From positions 1 through 7,251 of the forward strand of contig JBBSGP010000092.1 of assembly GCA_038253885.1 (NCBI GenBank): 7,251 nucleotides of DNA, in the 5' to 3' direction. The DNA is from JALZAQ01 sp038253885 (GTDB lineage Bacteria > Gemmatimonadota > Gemmatimonadetes > Gemmatimonadales > Gemmatimonadaceae). The position numbers and the translations under genes were made by a program. Of this stretch, positions 4,634-7,251 are shown in pieces; position 1 is the stretch's first letter; every line of letters starts with the position of its first letter. The notes under the pieces were generated by a model, which did not search any database, was not told the DNA's origin, and saw only the letters and a list, made by a program, of their open reading frames with translations.

Positions 4634-7251
4634 TCAGCCCGCCTTTCGGCGGCGCGCGAGGAGTGGCTGCAGATAGCGTCCTGTATGCGACTCGGGCACG
4701 CGCGCGACCTTCTCCGGCGTTCCCACAGCCACCACATCTCCTCCGCGCGCGCCACCCTCCGGACCGAGATCGATGATCCAGTCGGCCGTCTTGATGACGT
4801 CAAGATTGTGCTCGATCACGAGCACGCTGTTCCCCTTGTCCACGAGGCGATGCAGCACCTCCAGCAGCAACCGAACATCCTCGAAGTGCAAGCCCGTGGT
4901 CGGCTCGTCGAGAATGTAGAAGGTGCGACCGGTATCGCGCTTGGACAGCTCGGCCGCGAGCTTCACGCGCTGGGCTTCCCCGCCGGAAAGCGTGGTGGCA
5001 CTCTGGCCGAGGTGGACGTAGCCCAACCCCACATCCATGAGTGTGGTGAGCTTCTGCCGAATCCGGGGCTGGTTCTCGAAGAAGGCACAGCCGTCCTCGA
5101 CCGTCATCTCGAGAACGTCCGATATGCTCGCGCCGCGAAAGCGCACCTCGAGAGTCTCCCGGTTGTAGCGCTTTCCCTTGCACACCTCGCACGGCACGTA
5201 TACGTCGGGGAGAAAGTGCATCTCGATCTTCACCAGCCCATCGCCCTGGCACGCCTCACAGCGGCCCCCTTTGACGTTGAACGAGAAGCGGCCGGGCCCG
5301 TAGCCGCGGATCTTGGCTTCCGGTAGCTCGGCAAAGAGCTCGCGGATGGGAGTGAAGAGTCCGGTGTATGTGGCCGGATTGGAGCGAGGGGTCCGGCCGA
5401 TCGGACTCTGATCGATGTCGATCACCTTGTCGATGTGCTCCAGTCCGGTGATCCGCTCGTGCGCCCCGGGAATCACGCGGGCCCGGTAGAAGTGTCGCGC
5501 CATCGAGCGGTGCAGAATGTCCTCGACGAGGGTGGACTTGCCGGAACCGGACACGCCGGTGACGGCGACGAAGAGCCCCAACGGGATCGTGACGCTCACA
5601 TCGCGAAGGTTGTGCGCGGTGGCACCCTCGATGACGAGGACGTGATCGTCCTGCGGCGGCCGGCGCCGCGGTGGCATGGGGATCGCGCGCTTCCCGAGCA
5701 GATATTGTCCGGTCAGCGAATCGGGGTTACCGATGACGTCGTCCACCGAGCCTTCCGCGACCACGAGACCACCGTGCTTCCCGGCGCCGGGCCCGAGATC
5801 GATGAGATGGTCGGCCTCGCGCATCGTTTCCTCGTCATGCTCAACCACGATCACGGTGTTCCCGAGATCGCGGAGCTGGCGGAGGGTGGCGAGCAGCCGC
5901 GCGTTGTCGCGCTGATGCAATCCGATCGACGGCTCGTCGAGGATGTAGAGAACGCCTACGAGACGCGATCCGATCTGGGTGGCGAGGCGGATGCGCTGTG
6001 CCTCCCCGCCCGAGAGTGATTCAGCCGCGCGGCCGAGCGTCAGGTAGTCCAGCCCCACATCCACCAGAAAACGGAGACGCTCGCGCACCTCCTTGAGGAT
6101 CGGCCCGGCGATATCCGGGTCGAGGCCGGGGCGGCCGTTCTCGCGCACCGCCAGCTTCTCGAAGAAGGCCAGCGTCTCGGTGACTGCCAGCTCGGTGACC
6201 TGTCCGATGTTGCGGCCCCCGATGGTCACGGCCAGCGACTCTTTCCGCAGCCGCGCGCCACCGCACACGGTGCACGGCGCGGCGCTCATGTATGCGTCGA
6301 GCTCCTGCCGCACGGCGTCCGACGTGGTCTCGGCGTAGCGCTGCTGCACGTTGGTGAGCACTCCTTCCCAGGCGCTCTGCACATCGCCGCGATAGCCGGT
6401 GGTGTCCACCTTGAAGCTCGTTTTCTTCCCGCTGGTGCCGTGAAGGATCACCTGGCGCACTCTGGGGAGGAGGTCGCCCCAGGGCTTGTTCAGGTCGAAG
6501 TGATACTGCCTGGCCAGCGCCGGCAGGATGGTCCGTCGGAGATGTCCGGAGGGCTCGCCCCACGGGAGCACCACGCCCTCGAGGATGGAGATGCGCGGAT
6601 CGCCCAGGATCAGGTTCTCGTTTACTTCCTTGCGGGTACCCAGACCGCCACACCCAACGCAAGCTCCGAACGGCGAGTTGAAGGAGAATTGTCGGGGCTC
6701 GAGCTCGGCCAACGAGACACCACACGTCGGACAGCCGTACCGCTCGGAGAAGATCTGGGCGGAGGCGCCGGAATCGGTATGTCGTGTCACCTCCACGATC
6801 CCATCGGCGAGCTTGAGAGCGGTCTCGAGGGAGTCGGTGAGCCGCCCGCGGTCCTCGGGGCGCACGACGAGACGGTCGACGATCACGCTGATGCTGTGGT
6901 TCTCCTGCTTCCGCAGCTTTGGCGGCGAGCTCACATCCACCAGCTCGCCATCCACGATCGCGCGGATGAAGCCCTGTTTGCGCGCCGACTCGAACAGGTC
7001 CCGGAATTCTCCTTTGCGGCCGCGCACCAAGGGAGCGAGGAGCTCGATGCGGGTGCCGGGAGACCAGGTCAGAATGGAATCGGCGATCTGAGTCGCGCTC
7101 TGTCGCTGCACGGGTTGGCCGCACGTGGGACAGTGGGGCGTGCCGGCACGGGCGTAGAGCAGGCGGAGATAGTCGTAGATCTCGGTGACCGTTCCGACGG
7201 TCGACCGGGGATTGTGACCGGCCGTCTTCTGCTCGATGGAGATGGCGGGCG
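4634..7251 (-). CDS. uvrA: UvrA, excinuclease ABC subunit A, N-terminus missing at window edge
   Basis: About 871 residues are visible, beginning in-frame at PAISIEQKTAGHNPRSTVG. By comparison with E. coli UvrA (940 residues) some 90 N-terminal residues, including the first Walker A, lie outside the window. UvrA is the dimeric ABC-type ATPase that finds bulky DNA lesions and loads UvrB in nucleotide excision repair. Counting from the first visible residue, the UvrB-binding region spans roughly 55-155. A zinc site CPTC-x20-CVGC is at 173-200. The first ABC signature LSGGEAQR (412-419) and ILDEPSIGLH follow. The second Walker A GVSGSGKST is at 565-573, and the second zinc module CEAC-x19-CEVC at 664-690. 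The second signature LSGGEAQR (754-761) is followed by ILDEPTTGLH. The presence of the UvrB-binding region argues for canonical UvrA rather than UvrA2. A GTG at 7111 is internal and not a start. No damage to the reading frame is seen. Confidence 0.98.
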   Translation of the reverse strand, partial: PAISIEQKTAGHNPRSTVGTVTEIYDYLRLLYARAGTPHCPTCGQPVQRQSATQIADSILTWSPGTRIELLAPLVRGRKGEFRDLFESARKQGFIRAIVDGELVDVSSPPKLRKQENHSISVIVDRLVVRPEDRGRLTDSLETALKLADGIVEVTRHTDSGASAQIFSERYGCPTCGVSLAELEPRQFSFNSPFGACVGCGGLGTRKEVNENLILGDPRISILEGVVLPWGEPSGHLRRTILPALARQYHFDLNKPWGDLLPRVRQVILHGTSGKKTSFKVDTTGYRGDVQSAWEGVLTNVQQRYAETTSDAVRQELDAYMSAAPCTVCGGARLRKESLAVTIGGRNIGQVTELAVTETLAFFEKLAVRENGRPGLDPDIAGPILKEVRERLRFLVDVGLDYLTLGRAAESLSGGEAQRIRLATQIGSRLVGVLYILDEPSIGLHQRDNARLLATLRQLRDLGNTVIVVEHDEETMREADHLIDLGPGAGKHGGLVVAEGSVDDVIGNPDSLTGQYLLGKRAIPMPPRRRPPQDDHVLVIEGATAHNLRDVSVTIPLGLFVAVTGVSGSGKSTLVEDILHRSMARHFYRARVIPGAHERITGLEHIDKVIDIDQSPIGRTPRSNPATYTGLFTPIRELFAELPEAKIRGYGPGRFSFNVKGGRCEACQGDGLVKIEMHFLPDVYVPCEVCKGKRYNRETLEVRFRGASISDVLEMTVEDGCAFFENQPRIRQKLTTLMDVGLGYVHLGQSATTLSGGEAQRVKLAAELSKRDTGRTFYILDEPTTGLHFEDVRLLLEVLHRLVDKGNSVLVIEHNLDVIKTADWIIDLGPEGGARGGDVVAVGTPEKVARVPESHTGRYLQPLLARRRKAG

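Noticed and set aside
4634..7251. Possibility that the uvrA-like gene is UvrA2 or a drug-resistance paralogue.
   Set aside because: The UvrB-binding region and both zinc modules are present, as in canonical UvrA. Nothing in the visible sequence suggests a paralogue.

Overview
This is a high-GC (by eye roughly two-thirds G+C) bacterial chromosomal segment. Every gene I can support lies on the minus strand and reads right to left. Coding density is very high: the only gap above 60 bases is the 177-base stretch 2849-3025. I see no rRNA, tRNA, CRISPR array, insertion sequence or phage gene. The gene families and composition would fit a Gram-negative, GC-rich soil or environmental lineage such as Gemmatimonadota. 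That is an impression from gene content only and is not proven by the window.

Right part (7251 to 3026): uvrA, the nucleotide-excision-repair damage sensor, enters from the right edge without its first roughly 90 residues. It is followed after 50 bases by the two subunits of an iron-sulfur L-serine dehydratase, beta subunit (sdaAB) first, then alpha subunit (sdaAA), 4 bases apart. The serine dehydratase pair is complete, with its cysteine ligands, substrate loops and ACT domain visible.

Middle (2849-3025): the intergenic region is the most likely promoter region for the left-hand genes. It holds a candidate ECF-type (envelope-stress sigma factor) promoter, with a 9-bp inverted repeat whose arms flank the proposed -10 element. 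I see no convincing intrinsic terminator after sdaAA.

Left part (2848 to 1): four tightly packed genes probably form one operon. They encode a small YbjN/CesT-fold protein, a PspA/IM30 (ESCRT-III-like membrane-repair) protein with a Vipp1-like C-terminal tail, an AI-2E family multi-pass permease, and a DUF1611 protein cut by the left edge. Gaps between them are 2, 10 and 14 bases. The first three make sense together as an envelope-stress module: a possible chaperone or regulator, a membrane-remodelling scaffold, and an integral membrane partner. The DUF1611 gene is a metabolic family that may simply be co-transcribed. This module is the most interesting part of the window. The rest is ordinary housekeeping sequence.
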